Shown in pieces: positions 1-8,306 of a stretch of 35,271 nt of DNA. This stretch comes from Sphingopyxis sp. GW247-27LB (lineage in GTDB: Bacteria; Pseudomonadota; Alphaproteobacteria; Sphingomonadales; Sphingomonadaceae): NCBI RefSeq assembly GCF_002277025.1, contig NZ_NIWD01000002.1, positions 722,612 to 757,882 on the forward strand. Direction: 5' to 3'. Every line of letters starts with the position of its first letter. Position 1 is the stretch's first letter. A program made the position numbers and the translations under genes. A model generated the notes under the pieces. That model was not told where the DNA came from, did not search any database, and was given only the letters and a program-made list of their open reading frames with translations.

Positions 1-1
1 C

Positions 2-283
2 CTCACCCGCCAGTGGCGCGAGCTCGACAAGACCGAGGCGATGTGGGCGGCCGATTTCGAGGATTATATGAAGATGGTGCTGCGCGCGATCGAGGTCGGG
101 GGCGTCGATCATATCTGCTTCGGCGCCGACTGGGACGGCGGTGGCGGCCTCAAGGGTATCGAGGATATCACGGCGCTGCCCAAGGTCACCGAGCGGCTGA
201 AGCAGGCGGGCTATTCCGACGCCGATATCGAGAAGATGTGGAGCGGCAACATCCTGCGCGTCCTCGCGGCGCAAGGAAAATAG
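2..283 (+). CDS. Peptidase family M19 (membrane/renal dipeptidase), C-terminal fragment
   Basis: The frame is open to the left edge, so only the last 93 or so codons are present; the true start lies outside the window. The segment HICFGADWDGGG resembles the conserved G-S-D-F-D-G strand of M19 dipeptidases, and the ending MWSGNILRVL matches the family's W-G-N-N-x-L-R-V tail. M19 enzymes are zinc hydrolases of dipeptides, including D-amino-acid-containing and some beta-lactam substrates. The metal ligands upstream cannot be checked. It converges on the TetR gene with only 23 bases between stops. Its position beside a TonB receptor, an esterase and an amidase suggests a shared role in degrading an amide- or peptide-bonded nutrient, which is inference. 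Confidence 0.8.
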   Translation, partial: LTRQWRELDKTEAMWAADFEDYMKMVLRAIEVGGVDHICFGADWDGGGGLKGIEDITALPKVTERLKQAGYSDADIEKMWSGNILRVLAAQGK

Positions 284-306
284 TCGGGCGCCGCCCGAGG
301 GCCTTT

Positions 307-927
307 TCAGTTGCCGAAGACCAGTTCGAGCATCTGCCGTTTCCATATCGCGATGGATCGTTCGATCAGCGCCCGGTTCGGACTGCGGATATATTCGACC
401 GTCAGGCCGCGCGTGACCGCATTGTTGAGCAACTGGAGCGTCTGATACGCCTCGTCATTGTCGATGCCGGCTGCGCGCAGGATGAGATAGCCCCACAAGC
501 GAACCCTGCGATCGAAGCGCCGCGCGCTCGGCCCGACCTCCTGGTCGAGATCGGGGTCGTTGCGGCGGGCAAGATGGATCTCCAGGACCGCGGCCATTTC
601 GGGGCGGCTGATCATTTGATAATTGGCGTCGATCAGATTTTCCATCGACTCCCGGGGTGTCGCGCCCGCTCGAATGGCTTCGGTGTATATGCGGGTGCGA
701 TAAGCCGCGAATTCGGCCGCGACCGCCGCCATCAGCTTGGCTTTGGTCGGGAACTGGTGCTGGATGGCGCCGAGGCTCATCCCCGCCGCATCACGGATCG
801 CGAGCATCGTCGCGCCCGAATAGCCCTGCGAGCAGAGCACGTCGCGCGCCGCCGCCAGCACCTTGGCGCGGGTCGCGGCGCTGCGGTCGGCCTGGCTGCG
901 TCGGGGTCGGGTTGCTGTGGTCGTCAT
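307..927 (-). CDS. TetR/AcrR family transcriptional regulator
   Basis: A 206-residue protein of normal TetR length. An N-terminal helix-turn-helix spans about residues 18-64: TRAKVLAAARDVLCSQGYSG leads into the recognition segment (MLAIRDAAGMSLGAIQHQF), which has the family's A-x-x-A-G-[VM]-S-x-G-x-x-x-x-x-F pattern. The rest is a helical ligand-binding domain with no recognisable ligand signature. It lies 48 bases downstream of the TonB-dependent receptor gene on the same strand, so it may be the last gene of the esterase-receptor-regulator unit and control it, or the divergent MFS-amidase unit. No convincing palindromic operator was found in front of it. The DNA-binding family is secure; the ligand and target are unknown. 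Confidence 0.88.
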   Translation of the reverse strand: MTTTATRPRRSQADRSAATRAKVLAAARDVLCSQGYSGATMLAIRDAAGMSLGAIQHQFPTKAKLMAAVAAEFAAYRTRIYTEAIRAGATPRESMENLIDANYQMISRPEMAAVLEIHLARRNDPDLDQEVGPSARRFDRRVRLWGYLILRAAGIDNDEAYQTLQLLNNAVTRGLTVEYIRSPNRALIERSIAIWKRQMLELVFGN

Positions 928-975
928 GCCTCGATCATCTGCGATAGCGCGTGCGTTGCTGATACGCGAGCCGCC

Positions 976-3204
976 TCAAAATACCACGGTGGCGTTGACG
1001 CCGATCGTTCGCGGCCGGACCACGCCCGTCCCCAGGGCTCCATTGACGTTCCGCGGCAATCCCGCGACCCCGAGCAAGGCCTGCGTCGAGGTTATCCCGC
1101 CGCTGTTCGTCACATTATTGGCATAGGCGCTCAGCGAATAGCGCCCGAAGTCGAGGCCGGCGCGAAGATCGATGACCTCATAGGCATCCACGCGCGCGAA
1201 GTGACCGAAGGCCGCGAGATAGGCGGGATCGAAACTGCCGCTCTGGCGTGAAAGCGACCGCATCGAGCCGCCGATCGATGCGGCGATGTTCGGACCCAGG
1301 TCCCACCGATAATCGGCGTTGAGATTGACGGCATATTTGGGGGTGAAGGGCAGGCGATCCCCCTTGACGGCACCCACCGCCACCGGGTCGGTATCGCCGC
1401 TGAGCTTCGCATCGTTGACGGTGAAGCTGATCGAGGTGGTGAGGCCTCTGGTCGGCCGCAGCGTGGCTGCGATTTCGGCCCCGTCGACCTTGGCGCTCGT
1501 TCCGTTGACGTTGACGCCGAACCCGTTGACGACGGCCGCCAACTGGATGTCGCTCCAGTCGATATGATAGAGCGACGCCTCGATCGAGGCGCTGCGGTCG
1601 GCGGTGTCGCCCTTGAACCCGATTTCGTAGCTGGTAACGGTGTCGGGCTCGAACGTCGTCGGTGTGCCCGGAGGCGAATTGATCGGAATGACGTTCGGGC
1701 CGCCGGGCCGATAGCCCTTGGCGACGCGGGCATAGAGCGACGTCTGGGTACCGAACTTGATCTTGGGCGCGACCGACCAGGTGAAGACATTGTCCGACGA
1801 GCGCACGTCCCTGATGACCGCCGCGCCGAGCAGCGCGCCGTCGGTGACCTGGTCGGCGCTCTGGCTGTTGTGGCTGTAGCGGCCGCCCAGGTCGATGTCG
1901 AACCAGGGGGCGAGGTGGAGCGTGGCGTTGGCGAAGCCCGCAACCTCCTCATAACGCGAATCGAGATGGAACACCGCCAGTTCAAAGGGCAGGTCGATCG
2001 GCGTCAGCACTCCGGGAGTTCCGGGCACGGCGGTCTTCAGATTCTGGAAGATCCGGGCCTTTTCGTGCGTGTAATAGCCGCCGACCAACCATTCCAGAAA
2101 ATCGCCGCCGTTCGACGCGAGCCTCAGTTCCTGCGTCCATTTGCGGCTTTCGGTCAGCTGGTCGAAATAGACATAGGGCCCGCCGAGCGCCGCCGACAGA
2201 TTAGCGGTGTAATCGGCACGGAACGACTGGAGCTGCTCGCCATAGCTGGTCGCCGACGTCAGCGTCGCACCGCCGAAATCATAAGTGACCGTGCCATTGT
2301 AGAGCCGGTATTTCACATCGCTGAAGGTCGGCAGATATTCGGACTGGGTCAGCCCGCCATAAAGCGGTTCGAGCGTCGCGGGATCGGCCTCGACGATACC
2401 CGGCGCGTCGACATAGAGGTTCTGGAACAGCGCGCTCAGCCGGACGCTGAGATTGACGTCGGGCGTCCAGAGCAGCGAGGCGCGGCCGCCGTAATTTTCG
2501 AAATCATTGATGTTGCTGCGGACGTTCGACGCGGCGGTCCCGATCGAATCGATATAGCCGCCCTGCTTGCGGTAGGATCCCGAGGCGCGGAACGCGAGCG
2601 TCTCGCCGAGCGGCACGTTGACCATCGCCGCGCCGCGCCAGGACGCGTTGCCGCCGTCGGTGAACTCGGCTCCGGCGAGCGCCTTCGCCTCGAAGCCGGC
2701 GGTCGAGGGCTCGTTGGTGACGAATTTCAGGAGGCCGCCCAGCGAACTCGCGCCATAGAGCGTCCCCTGCGGGCCGCGCAGCACCTCGATCCGCGCGACG
2801 TCGAACGAATCGAAATCGCCCGCGAGCTCGGCCGCGTTGGCGAGCGCGGTGCTCGATCCGAACGGCGTCTCGTCGACATAGACGGCGACGGTCGACGCGA
2901 CGCCGCCGGTGTTGATGCCGCGCAGCACGAGCCGCCCTTGGCCGGGCGTACCCTGAACGAGTTGCAGGCTCGGGACATTCTTCAGATAATCGGCGAAGCT
3001 GGTCGCGCCCTGCTGCTCGAGCGTGGCGCCCGACACGACCGATACCGACTGCGGCACATCGATCAGGGTCTGCGATCGCTTCTGGGCTGTCACGATGATC
3101 TCGTCGCCCGCATTCGCGTCGCCGTCCTGCGCCCACGCGATGGTCGGCGATGCGAGTGCGAGAGCCAGTGCGGAGCCGCTCAGGGCCTTGGTCAGATATC
3201 GCAT
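976..3204 (-). CDS. TonB-dependent outer-membrane receptor
   Basis: A 742-residue protein. It begins with a Sec signal peptide (MRYLTKALSGSALALALASP, cleavage likely after AWA at residue 25) and a TonB-box-like segment DEIIVTAQKR. The plug domain follows (about residues 45-160; VDVPQSVSVVSG, then VARIEVLRGPQGTLYG and GGLLKFVTNEP). The remainder reads as a 22-strand barrel with alternating aromatic strands and ends in Phe (NATVVF), as expected for BamA recognition. Such receptors import siderophores, vitamins, sugars or aromatic and peptide compounds using TonB energy. The sequence does not reveal the substrate. The gene is 33 bases downstream of an esterase gene on the same strand, which suggests that the cargo carries an ester, but this is inference. 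Confidence 0.93.
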   Translation of the reverse strand: MRYLTKALSGSALALALASPTIAWAQDGDANAGDEIIVTAQKRSQTLIDVPQSVSVVSGATLEQQGATSFADYLKNVPSLQLVQGTPGQGRLVLRGINTGGVASTVAVYVDETPFGSSTALANAAELAGDFDSFDVARIEVLRGPQGTLYGASSLGGLLKFVTNEPSTAGFEAKALAGAEFTDGGNASWRGAAMVNVPLGETLAFRASGSYRKQGGYIDSIGTAASNVRSNINDFENYGGRASLLWTPDVNLSVRLSALFQNLYVDAPGIVEADPATLEPLYGGLTQSEYLPTFSDVKYRLYNGTVTYDFGGATLTSATSYGEQLQSFRADYTANLSAALGGPYVYFDQLTESRKWTQELRLASNGGDFLEWLVGGYYTHEKARIFQNLKTAVPGTPGVLTPIDLPFELAVFHLDSRYEEVAGFANATLHLAPWFDIDLGGRYSHNSQSADQVTDGALLGAAVIRDVRSSDNVFTWSVAPKIKFGTQTSLYARVAKGYRPGGPNVIPINSPPGTPTTFEPDTVTSYEIGFKGDTADRSASIEASLYHIDWSDIQLAAVVNGFGVNVNGTSAKVDGAEIAATLRPTRGLTTSISFTVNDAKLSGDTDPVAVGAVKGDRLPFTPKYAVNLNADYRWDLGPNIAASIGGSMRSLSRQSGSFDPAYLAAFGHFARVDAYEVIDLRAGLDFGRYSLSAYANNVTNSGGITSTQALLGVAGLPRNVNGALGTGVVRPRTIGVNATVVF

Positions 3205-3237
3205 TCTCAGTCCCCTCGTCAGATTTTCGTTTTCGGT

Positions 3238-4110
3238 TCAGCGCTCGCGACCGAGCGCGAAGCGCATGCCGTGCAGGATGGCTGCGGGCGCCGCCGAGAC
3301 ATGGTCGTCCTCTGCGAAGGCGACATGCCGCAGCTCGGCGACGCCGGCTTCGCGCAGCGCAGTCGCGAATTCGCAGGCGGCATCGACCATGCGCGCGGCG
3401 CGGATTTGCGCCTGCGCTTCCTCCAGCGTCACCTCGATGCCGTCGGGCACGCTCGTCGGCAGCTCCTGCTCCCTGGCGCCGACGTCGACGAAGACACGCG
3501 GCTGGCGGGGCAGGGCGGCGAGCCGCTCCCGGAACGGGGGCAGCTGGCTCAGGATCGAGAAACCGTCCCACCAGAGCGACGGGCTGCTCGCGATGAAAGC
3601 GGAGAAGCTGTCGGGTCGGGTAAGCAGCGCGCGCGCGGCGAACAGGCCGCCGAGCGAATGGCCGAACAATATGTGCGGACCATCCGCCGTCTGCGGATAG
3701 CGCGCGGTGACCTCGGGGCGCAGCCGGTCGGTCAGGAAGGTGAGGAAGGCATCGGCGCCGCCGCTCCGCGCGCCGCCGATCGCCGCGGCGAGCCCGCCGA
3801 GGCTTTCGAGGGCCTCGGCCCCGATCGGCGGCGCGAGGTCCGCGGTGCGGAGCTTCAGAACATCGGAATAGGCGGCGTCATAACCGATGCCGACGACATA
3901 ATGGGCGGGAAAGGCGGCGACGCTCGACATGGCGCGCGCGATTTCCGCCGCCATTCCGAACAACAGGTCGCCGTCGACGACATAGAGTATGGGAACGCCC
4001 GTGTCGGGCATGGGGCTGGTCGGCACCGCGACGCTGATCGTCAGCTGGCCTTCGCCCGAGGGATGGGGAAGAGCGAATTGCTCGAGCGCCGCACGAACCG
4101 AAAATGCCAT
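3238..4110 (-). CDS. Alpha/beta hydrolase, putative esterase (Fes/IroE-like, PF00756 type)
   Basis: A 290-residue alpha/beta hydrolase. The start at 4110 is preferred because GGGAGAAG precedes it at good spacing; an in-frame ATG at 4215 would add 35 residues that look non-coding and run through the promoter region. VPILYVVDGDLLFG (about 39-52) is the oxyanion strand region of the 'putative esterase' family, which includes enterochelin and bacillibactin esterases. The nucleophile elbow is G-H-S-L-G-G with Ser152, followed by the typical SSPSLWWDG segment. His280 in AEDDHVS is the likely catalytic His. No signal peptide is seen, so it should act in the cytoplasm. Being the first gene before a TonB receptor suggests hydrolysis of an imported ester compound. 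A siderophore role is possible but unproven. Confidence 0.82.
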   Translation of the reverse strand: MAFSVRAALEQFALPHPSGEGQLTISVAVPTSPMPDTGVPILYVVDGDLLFGMAAEIARAMSSVAAFPAHYVVGIGYDAAYSDVLKLRTADLAPPIGAEALESLGGLAAAIGGARSGGADAFLTFLTDRLRPEVTARYPQTADGPHILFGHSLGGLFAARALLTRPDSFSAFIASSPSLWWDGFSILSQLPPFRERLAALPRQPRVFVDVGAREQELPTSVPDGIEVTLEEAQAQIRAARMVDAACEFATALREAGVAELRHVAFAEDDHVSAAPAAILHGMRFALGRER

Positions 4111-4177
4111 CGATCTTCTCCCGGCGGGAATCGGTCGATCGCGCCGCTCCCGCTGTCGCGCCGATGCTTCTACTCTA

Positions 4178-4206
4178 TTTACAATAAAGTCAACCTGTTT
4201 TAATAG
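4178..4206 (+). promoter_or_regulatory. Predicted sigma-70-type promoter for the MFS-amidase operon
   Basis: TTTACA (4178-4183), a 17-base spacer and TAATAG (4201-4206) lie in the only AT-rich stretch of the 138-base divergent gap. Transcription would start near 4213, about 36 bases before the MFS start codon. On the minus strand TTGACT (4193-4188) overlaps the same region and may be the -35 of the esterase-receptor operon, although its -10 partner is poor. Two promoters sharing this DNA would let one repressor, such as the nearby TetR, control both operons. Confidence 0.5.
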
Positions 4207-4248
4207 TGACGCCATAGGCCGCGAGATCGGCCCGGAGGGAGAGCGTGT

Positions 4249-5631
4249 ATGGGCGTCGGCGCAGACAGGTCCGTAAGTGGGGATTTTCCTATAGTGGCGA
4301 CGGACGCCAGACAGGCGCCGAACGGCACGCGATGGGCATGGTACGGGCTCGCCGTCCTGCTGATGACGACGCTCTTCGCCTTCGTCGTCCGCCAGATGCT
4401 CAGCCTGATCGCGCCGTCGCTCCAGACGTCGCTCGGCTTTACCGATTTGCAGCTCGGCATGTTGCAGGGGCTCGGCATGGCCGTCTTCGCCAGCGTCGCG
4501 AGCTATCCGATGGGTTGGCTCGCCGACCGGTTCGGGCGCCGCCTCCTGCTCGCGCTCGGGGTCGCCTGCTGGTCGCTTGCGACCGCGCTCTTCGCTTTTC
4601 AGGACAGCTTCGGGGGCCTGTTCGCCGCGACGATCGGGATCGCGATCGGCGAAGCCGGCCTCGCGCCGATCGTCTTTGCCCTGATCCCCGACCTCTTTCC
4701 CGAGAAGCAGCGCAACACCGCGAATTTCATCTTCTACGGCGGTTCGCTGCTCGGCGCCGGGCTCGGCATGGCGCTAGGGGGCGCGATACTGCAATGGCTG
4801 GCCGGATCGCACGGTATGTTCGCCGGCTGGCTCGCCGGTATCGACAGTTGGCGCCTCGCGATGATGCTGATCGCGCTTCCGGGCCCGATCTTCTTCCTGC
4901 TCGTCCTGACGATGCCGCTCGGCCATCGGGTCGGCGTGGGAACGCCGGCCGAGGCCGATGAAGCGGGCTCCCGCGACTTCATTCCCTATGCGACCGCGCA
5001 TTGGCGCACGCTGGTCTGCATCTTCGGGTCGATTTTCGCGATGGCGGTCGCGATGACCTCGGGGCTGATGTGGTTTCCGCTGGCGCTGCCGCGCGCTTTC
5101 GGGATCGATCCCGCGACGGTCGGCGTCGGGCTCGGCACCGCGATCATGATCGCGACGGTGGTCGGCGTGCTGCTCGCGCCGCTGATCCTCAGGCTACGCC
5201 GCAGGGATGCCGACCTCGACCCCATCAGCGCCGCCGCGATCTTCGTCGCGCTGACCCCGCTGCCAGCCGCCTTGCTGCCGCTCGCGACCTCGGCGCCGCA
5301 GGCCTATGCCATCGCGGGGGTGCAGGGCGCGCTCGGCATCGCCGCCTCCTCGCTGATGCCCGGCGTGCTCCAGAATCTCGCACCGCCGCACCTGCGTTCG
5401 CGCGTCCTGGCGCTGCTCGGCATCGTCAACGCGCTCGCGCTGGCCGTGTCGCCGCTCGCGATCGGCTGGATATCGGGTCTGATCGAGGGGTCGCGCGGCA
5501 TGCTCTACGCCATCACCGTCGTCAGCCTGCCGTCGCTCGTCGTCTCGGCGGTGCTGATGGCATTCGCACCCAAGCCCTATGCCGCTACCCTGCGGGCGAT
5601 CCGGCCCGGACTCTCGAAGGAATTGCCATGA
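4249..5631 (+). CDS. Major facilitator superfamily transporter
   Basis: A 460-residue polytopic protein with about 12 hydrophobic segments, the standard MFS size. The MFS motif A between helices 2 and 3 reads GWLADRFGRRLLL (about residues 87-99). The central loop (about 226-242, EADEAGSRDF) is charged, as is usual. The start at 4249 is supported by GGAGG at 4233-4237. The protein resembles the anion:cation symporter/sugar-phosphate branch of MFS carriers found beside catabolic hydrolases in sphingomonads, but the substrate cannot be read from sequence. Its stop codon overlaps the amidase start (ATGA), so transporter and amidase are translationally coupled. The likely role is inner-membrane import of the compound, or its cleavage product, that the amidase hydrolyses. 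Confidence 0.9.
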   Translation: MGVGADRSVSGDFPIVATDARQAPNGTRWAWYGLAVLLMTTLFAFVVRQMLSLIAPSLQTSLGFTDLQLGMLQGLGMAVFASVASYPMGWLADRFGRRLLLALGVACWSLATALFAFQDSFGGLFAATIGIAIGEAGLAPIVFALIPDLFPEKQRNTANFIFYGGSLLGAGLGMALGGAILQWLAGSHGMFAGWLAGIDSWRLAMMLIALPGPIFFLLVLTMPLGHRVGVGTPAEADEAGSRDFIPYATAHWRTLVCIFGSIFAMAVAMTSGLMWFPLALPRAFGIDPATVGVGLGTAIMIATVVGVLLAPLILRLRRRDADLDPISAAAIFVALTPLPAALLPLATSAPQAYAIAGVQGALGIAASSLMPGVLQNLAPPHLRSRVLALLGIVNALALAVSPLAIGWISGLIEGSRGMLYAITVVSLPSLVVSAVLMAFAPKPYAATLRAIRPGLSKELP

Positions 5632-7043
5632 CGACGAAACTATCGACCGGACCCGTCTCCTCGGACATGATGGATATGCGCGAGGCGCTTGCGTCGGGAC
5701 GCGTCACCGCGCGCGCGCTGGTCGACCGGGCCATCGAGCGCGCCGAAGCGGTCAACCCGCAGCTCAACTTCATCGCCTGGCCGACATTCGAGCGCGCACG
5801 TACGCAGGCGGGCGAGCCCCGCTCCGGTTCGCTCGCCGGCATTCCGACGCTGATCAAGGACATGCTTCCCGAAAAGGGCATACCGGCGAGTTTCGGGTCG
5901 GCCGCGCTGCGCGATTTCATTCCCCCCGACGATGCGCCCTATGCGCGGGCGATCGCGGGCGCCGGCGCAATCTCGATCGCGCGCTCGGCGATGCCCGAGC
6001 TGGGGCTCAACGCGGTCACCGAATCGCCCTTGCTCGGCCCCACGCGCAATCCGTGGAACCTCGATTATTCGCCGGGCGGCTCGTCGGGCGGCGGAGCGGC
6101 GGCGGTTGCCGCCGGGGTCGTCCCCGTCGCCCATGCGAGCGACGGACTCGGATCGATCCGTCACGGCGCCGCGCCCTGCGGCCTCGTCGGCCTGAAGCCG
6201 TCGCGCGGCCGCAATGCCGGCGAAGAGGCGTTCCGATCGATCGCCGACCTGACGGTGAACGGCTGCGTCAGCCGCACGGTGCGCGACACCGCGGCGTGGC
6301 TCGAGGCGACGCAGACGCATGACCCGGGCTGCCTGCCGCCCATTCCGCTGGTGACCGCGCCGGTCGATCACCGCCTGCGCATCCATGCCTATAGCCGGGT
6401 GATGCGGACCGGCGCGCTGCCCGATGCCAGCGTCCGGCGCGTCTTCGGCGAAGCGATCGCGCTGCTCGACCGCCTCGGCCACACGGTCGCGGATGCCGAG
6501 CTTCCGTTCGAGGGGCCGGCCGCGATGGAACTGCTCGGCACGATCACCGAGGGCATGTTCAGCCGCCGCCTCGGCATGCTGTCGCAGGCGATCGGGATCG
6601 AGATCAAGACCGAAGACCTCGAGCACCGATCGGCGACGCTGGTCGCGGCGGGCGAGGCGGTCGGCGACGCGGAGTTCGCGGCGGCGTGGACGGCGATGGA
6701 GGGAGTGGTCGCCGCCTATCTCGGCCGGCTGGAAGAGATCGATATCTGGATGACGCCCACGCTCAGCACCGAAATTCCGCGCATCGGCGTGTTCGGACCC
6801 GATATTTCATGGGCCGATCAAAAGGACCCGCTGATCGATTATGCGGGCTATTGCTGGATCGACAATTTCGCCGGCACGCCCGCGATCAGCCTGCCGATGG
6901 GATTCAGCGACAACGGGCTTCCCGTCGGCATGCAATTCGCAACGCGTCCGGGTGGGGAGGCCTTGCTGCTGGCGCTCGCCTGTCAGCTCGAAGCCGCGAT
7001 CGAATGGCAGCACCATATCCCGCCGATCTGGGTCGGAGAGTGA
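5628..7043 (+). CDS. Amidase signature family hydrolase
   Basis: A 471-residue amidase of normal family length. The ATG at 5628 overlaps the upstream stop by four bases; the open frame extends far upstream but only as a shadow of the transporter gene. The Ser-cisSer-Lys triad can be assigned: Lys77 in GIPTLIKDM, cis-Ser152 in PGGSSGGGAAAVAAG, and nucleophile Ser176 in DGLGSIRHGA, exactly 24 residues after the cis-Ser as in fatty acid amide hydrolase. The usual D-G-G-G-S is here D-G-L-G-S, a mild variation in the oxyanion loop. Known relatives cleave C-N bonds in amides, peptides or aryl-acylamides. No signal peptide is present. Coupling to a transporter points to a cytoplasmic catabolic step. 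The specific substrate is unknown. Confidence 0.92.
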   Translation: MTTKLSTGPVSSDMMDMREALASGRVTARALVDRAIERAEAVNPQLNFIAWPTFERARTQAGEPRSGSLAGIPTLIKDMLPEKGIPASFGSAALRDFIPPDDAPYARAIAGAGAISIARSAMPELGLNAVTESPLLGPTRNPWNLDYSPGGSSGGGAAAVAAGVVPVAHASDGLGSIRHGAAPCGLVGLKPSRGRNAGEEAFRSIADLTVNGCVSRTVRDTAAWLEATQTHDPGCLPPIPLVTAPVDHRLRIHAYSRVMRTGALPDASVRRVFGEAIALLDRLGHTVADAELPFEGPAAMELLGTITEGMFSRRLGMLSQAIGIEIKTEDLEHRSATLVAAGEAVGDAEFAAAWTAMEGVVAAYLGRLEEIDIWMTPTLSTEIPRIGVFGPDISWADQKDPLIDYAGYCWIDNFAGTPAISLPMGFSDNGLPVGMQFATRPGGEALLLALACQLEAAIEWQHHIPPIWVGE

Positions 7044-7056
7044 TGAGCGGGCCGCG

Positions 7057-7593
7057 CTAATATAGTGCGTCGGCGCTATTCGCCGGCCTTGGCCGGCGAA
7101 GCCGCGCGGCGAGTTGGCGGATGCTGCGCGCCGCGATCGGGTGGCGCCAGCCGGGGGCGACCGTCGCAAGCGGGTCGAGGACGAAGGCACGCGCCGTCAT
7201 CGCCGGGTGCGGGATCGTCAGATCGCCGTCGCTCCATGCGCCGCCCGACCAGAGCAAAATGTCGAGGTCGAGCGTGCGGGCGCTCCACCGCTGGCCGGTG
7301 CGGCGGCCGAACGCGGCCTCGATGGCCTTCAGGCGCGCGAGCATCTCGGGCGGGCTGAGCGAAGAGGCGACCAGCACCGCGGCATTGGCAAAGCGCCGCC
7401 GCGACGGGCCGAGCGGTGCGGTCGCGACGATCGGGCTGGCGTCGACCGGCTCGATATCGTCGGCCTCGAGCGCCGCGAGTGCCGCCATCAGCACCTGGCG
7501 CGGATCGCCGAAGCGCGCGTGGCGGCGGTTCGATCCGAGCCCGATGGCATAGAGGGCGAGCGGGTCGCGGTCGGGGGGCGTTGCGCCGGTCAT
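7057..7593 (-). CDS. folK: 2-amino-4-hydroxy-6-hydroxymethyldihydropteridine pyrophosphokinase
   Basis: A 178-residue HPPK, the enzyme that transfers pyrophosphate from ATP to the pterin alcohol in folate synthesis. The family blocks are present in order: YAIGLGSN near the start, ATAPLGPSRRRFANAA, FGRRTGQRWSARTLDLDIL with the metal-binding D-L-D, and IPHPAMTARAFVLDPL. The ATG at 7593 puts GLGSN around residue 18, slightly further in than in E. coli; the open frame continues upstream without a better start. The gene is divergent from the uracil-DNA glycosylase with only 23 bases between start codons, so its promoter must overlap that gene or be very compact. It converges on the amidase gene with a 13-base gap. 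Confidence 0.93.
   Translation of the reverse strand: MTGATPPDRDPLALYAIGLGSNRRHARFGDPRQVLMAALAALEADDIEPVDASPIVATAPLGPSRRRFANAAVLVASSLSPPEMLARLKAIEAAFGRRTGQRWSARTLDLDILLWSGGAWSDGDLTIPHPAMTARAFVLDPLATVAPGWRHPIAARSIRQLAARLRRPRPANSADALY
7079..7100. terminator. GC-rich hairpin at the amidase/folK convergence
   Basis: TTCGCCGGCC, TT, GGCCGGCGAA form a perfect 10-base inverted repeat with a two-base centre. It lies inside the last codons of folK and 36 bases after the amidase stop. No T-tract follows on either strand, so it is at best a non-canonical bidirectional terminator or an RNA 3'-end stabiliser. It may simply reflect Ala/Arg/Pro codons in GC-rich DNA. Confidence 0.35.
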
Positions 7594-7616
7594 GGCGTTG
7601 CGCCTATCGCAGCGGC

Positions 7617-8306
7617 ATGGAGATTGCCAGCCCGCTTCCCGGCACCGAGCCGCCGCGCGAGTGCCCGCGCTGCCCGCGGCTCGTCGCACTGCGTGAGGCT
7701 TGCCGCGCCGAGCATCCGGGCTGGTGGAACGCGCCGGTTCCCGCCTTCGGCGATCCCGACGCGTGGCTCGCCTTCGCCGGGCTCGCGCCGGGCAAGCATG
7801 GCGCCAACCGGACGGGGCGGCCGTTCACGGGCGATTATGCGGGCGACCTGCTGTTCGCGACGCTCGCCGCCTTCGGGCTGAGCAGGGGGCGGTACGACGC
7901 GCGGACCGACGACGGGCTGACGCTCGACGGCGCGATCATCGTAAACAGCGTCAAATGCCTGCCCCCGCAGAACAAACCGCTCCCGAACGAGATCGCCGCC
8001 TGCAGGCCCTTTTTCGAGGCGCAGCTCGCGGCGCTGCCGAAGGTGCGGGTGATCATCGCGCTGGGGCGGATCGCGCACGATGCGGCGCTGCGCGCGGTTG
8101 GCGCGCGCCTTGCGGCCTTTCGCTTCGCGCACGGCGCGGTGCATCGCCTTCCCGATGGGCGCCATCTCATCGATAGCTATCATTGCTCGCGTTACAACAC
8201 GAACACCGGGCGGCTGACGTCCGACATGTTCGCCGACGTGTTCCGCACCGCGCTCGCGCTCAAGGATCAGACGAGCGGGCCGAATTCCTCGACCAGCGCG
8301 CGATAG
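7617..8306 (+). CDS. Family 5 (UDGb-type) uracil-DNA glycosylase
   Basis: A 229-residue protein. Motif 1 reads GLAPGKHGANRTGRPFTGD (about 55-73), the hallmark of family 5 UDGb, which lacks the catalytic Asp/Asn of family 1. Four cysteines fit the iron-sulfur cluster pattern: Cys16, Cys19, Cys114 (SVKCLPPQNK) and Cys129. The DNA-intercalation motif reads SYHCSRYNTNTGRLT with His189, carrying Cys190 where many family members have Pro. Known members excise uracil and deaminated purines from DNA. The start at 7617 is the first ATG before the CPRC cluster, and no strong Shine-Dalgarno is visible in the 23-base gap to folK. The last 40 bases overlap the 3' end of rppH on the other strand, adding a Ser/Thr-rich tail. 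Confidence 0.9.
   Translation: MEIASPLPGTEPPRECPRCPRLVALREACRAEHPGWWNAPVPAFGDPDAWLAFAGLAPGKHGANRTGRPFTGDYAGDLLFATLAAFGLSRGRYDARTDDGLTLDGAIIVNSVKCLPPQNKPLPNEIAACRPFFEAQLAALPKVRVIIALGRIAHDAALRAVGARLAAFRFAHGAVHRLPDGRHLIDSYHCSRYNTNTGRLTSDMFADVFRTALALKDQTSGPNSSTSAR

Noticed and set aside
1564..4203. A very long open frame antisense to the TonB receptor and esterase genes
   Set aside because: It is Arg/Gly-rich with no domain, and is a codon-bias shadow; the minus-strand frames contain complete, recognisable proteins.
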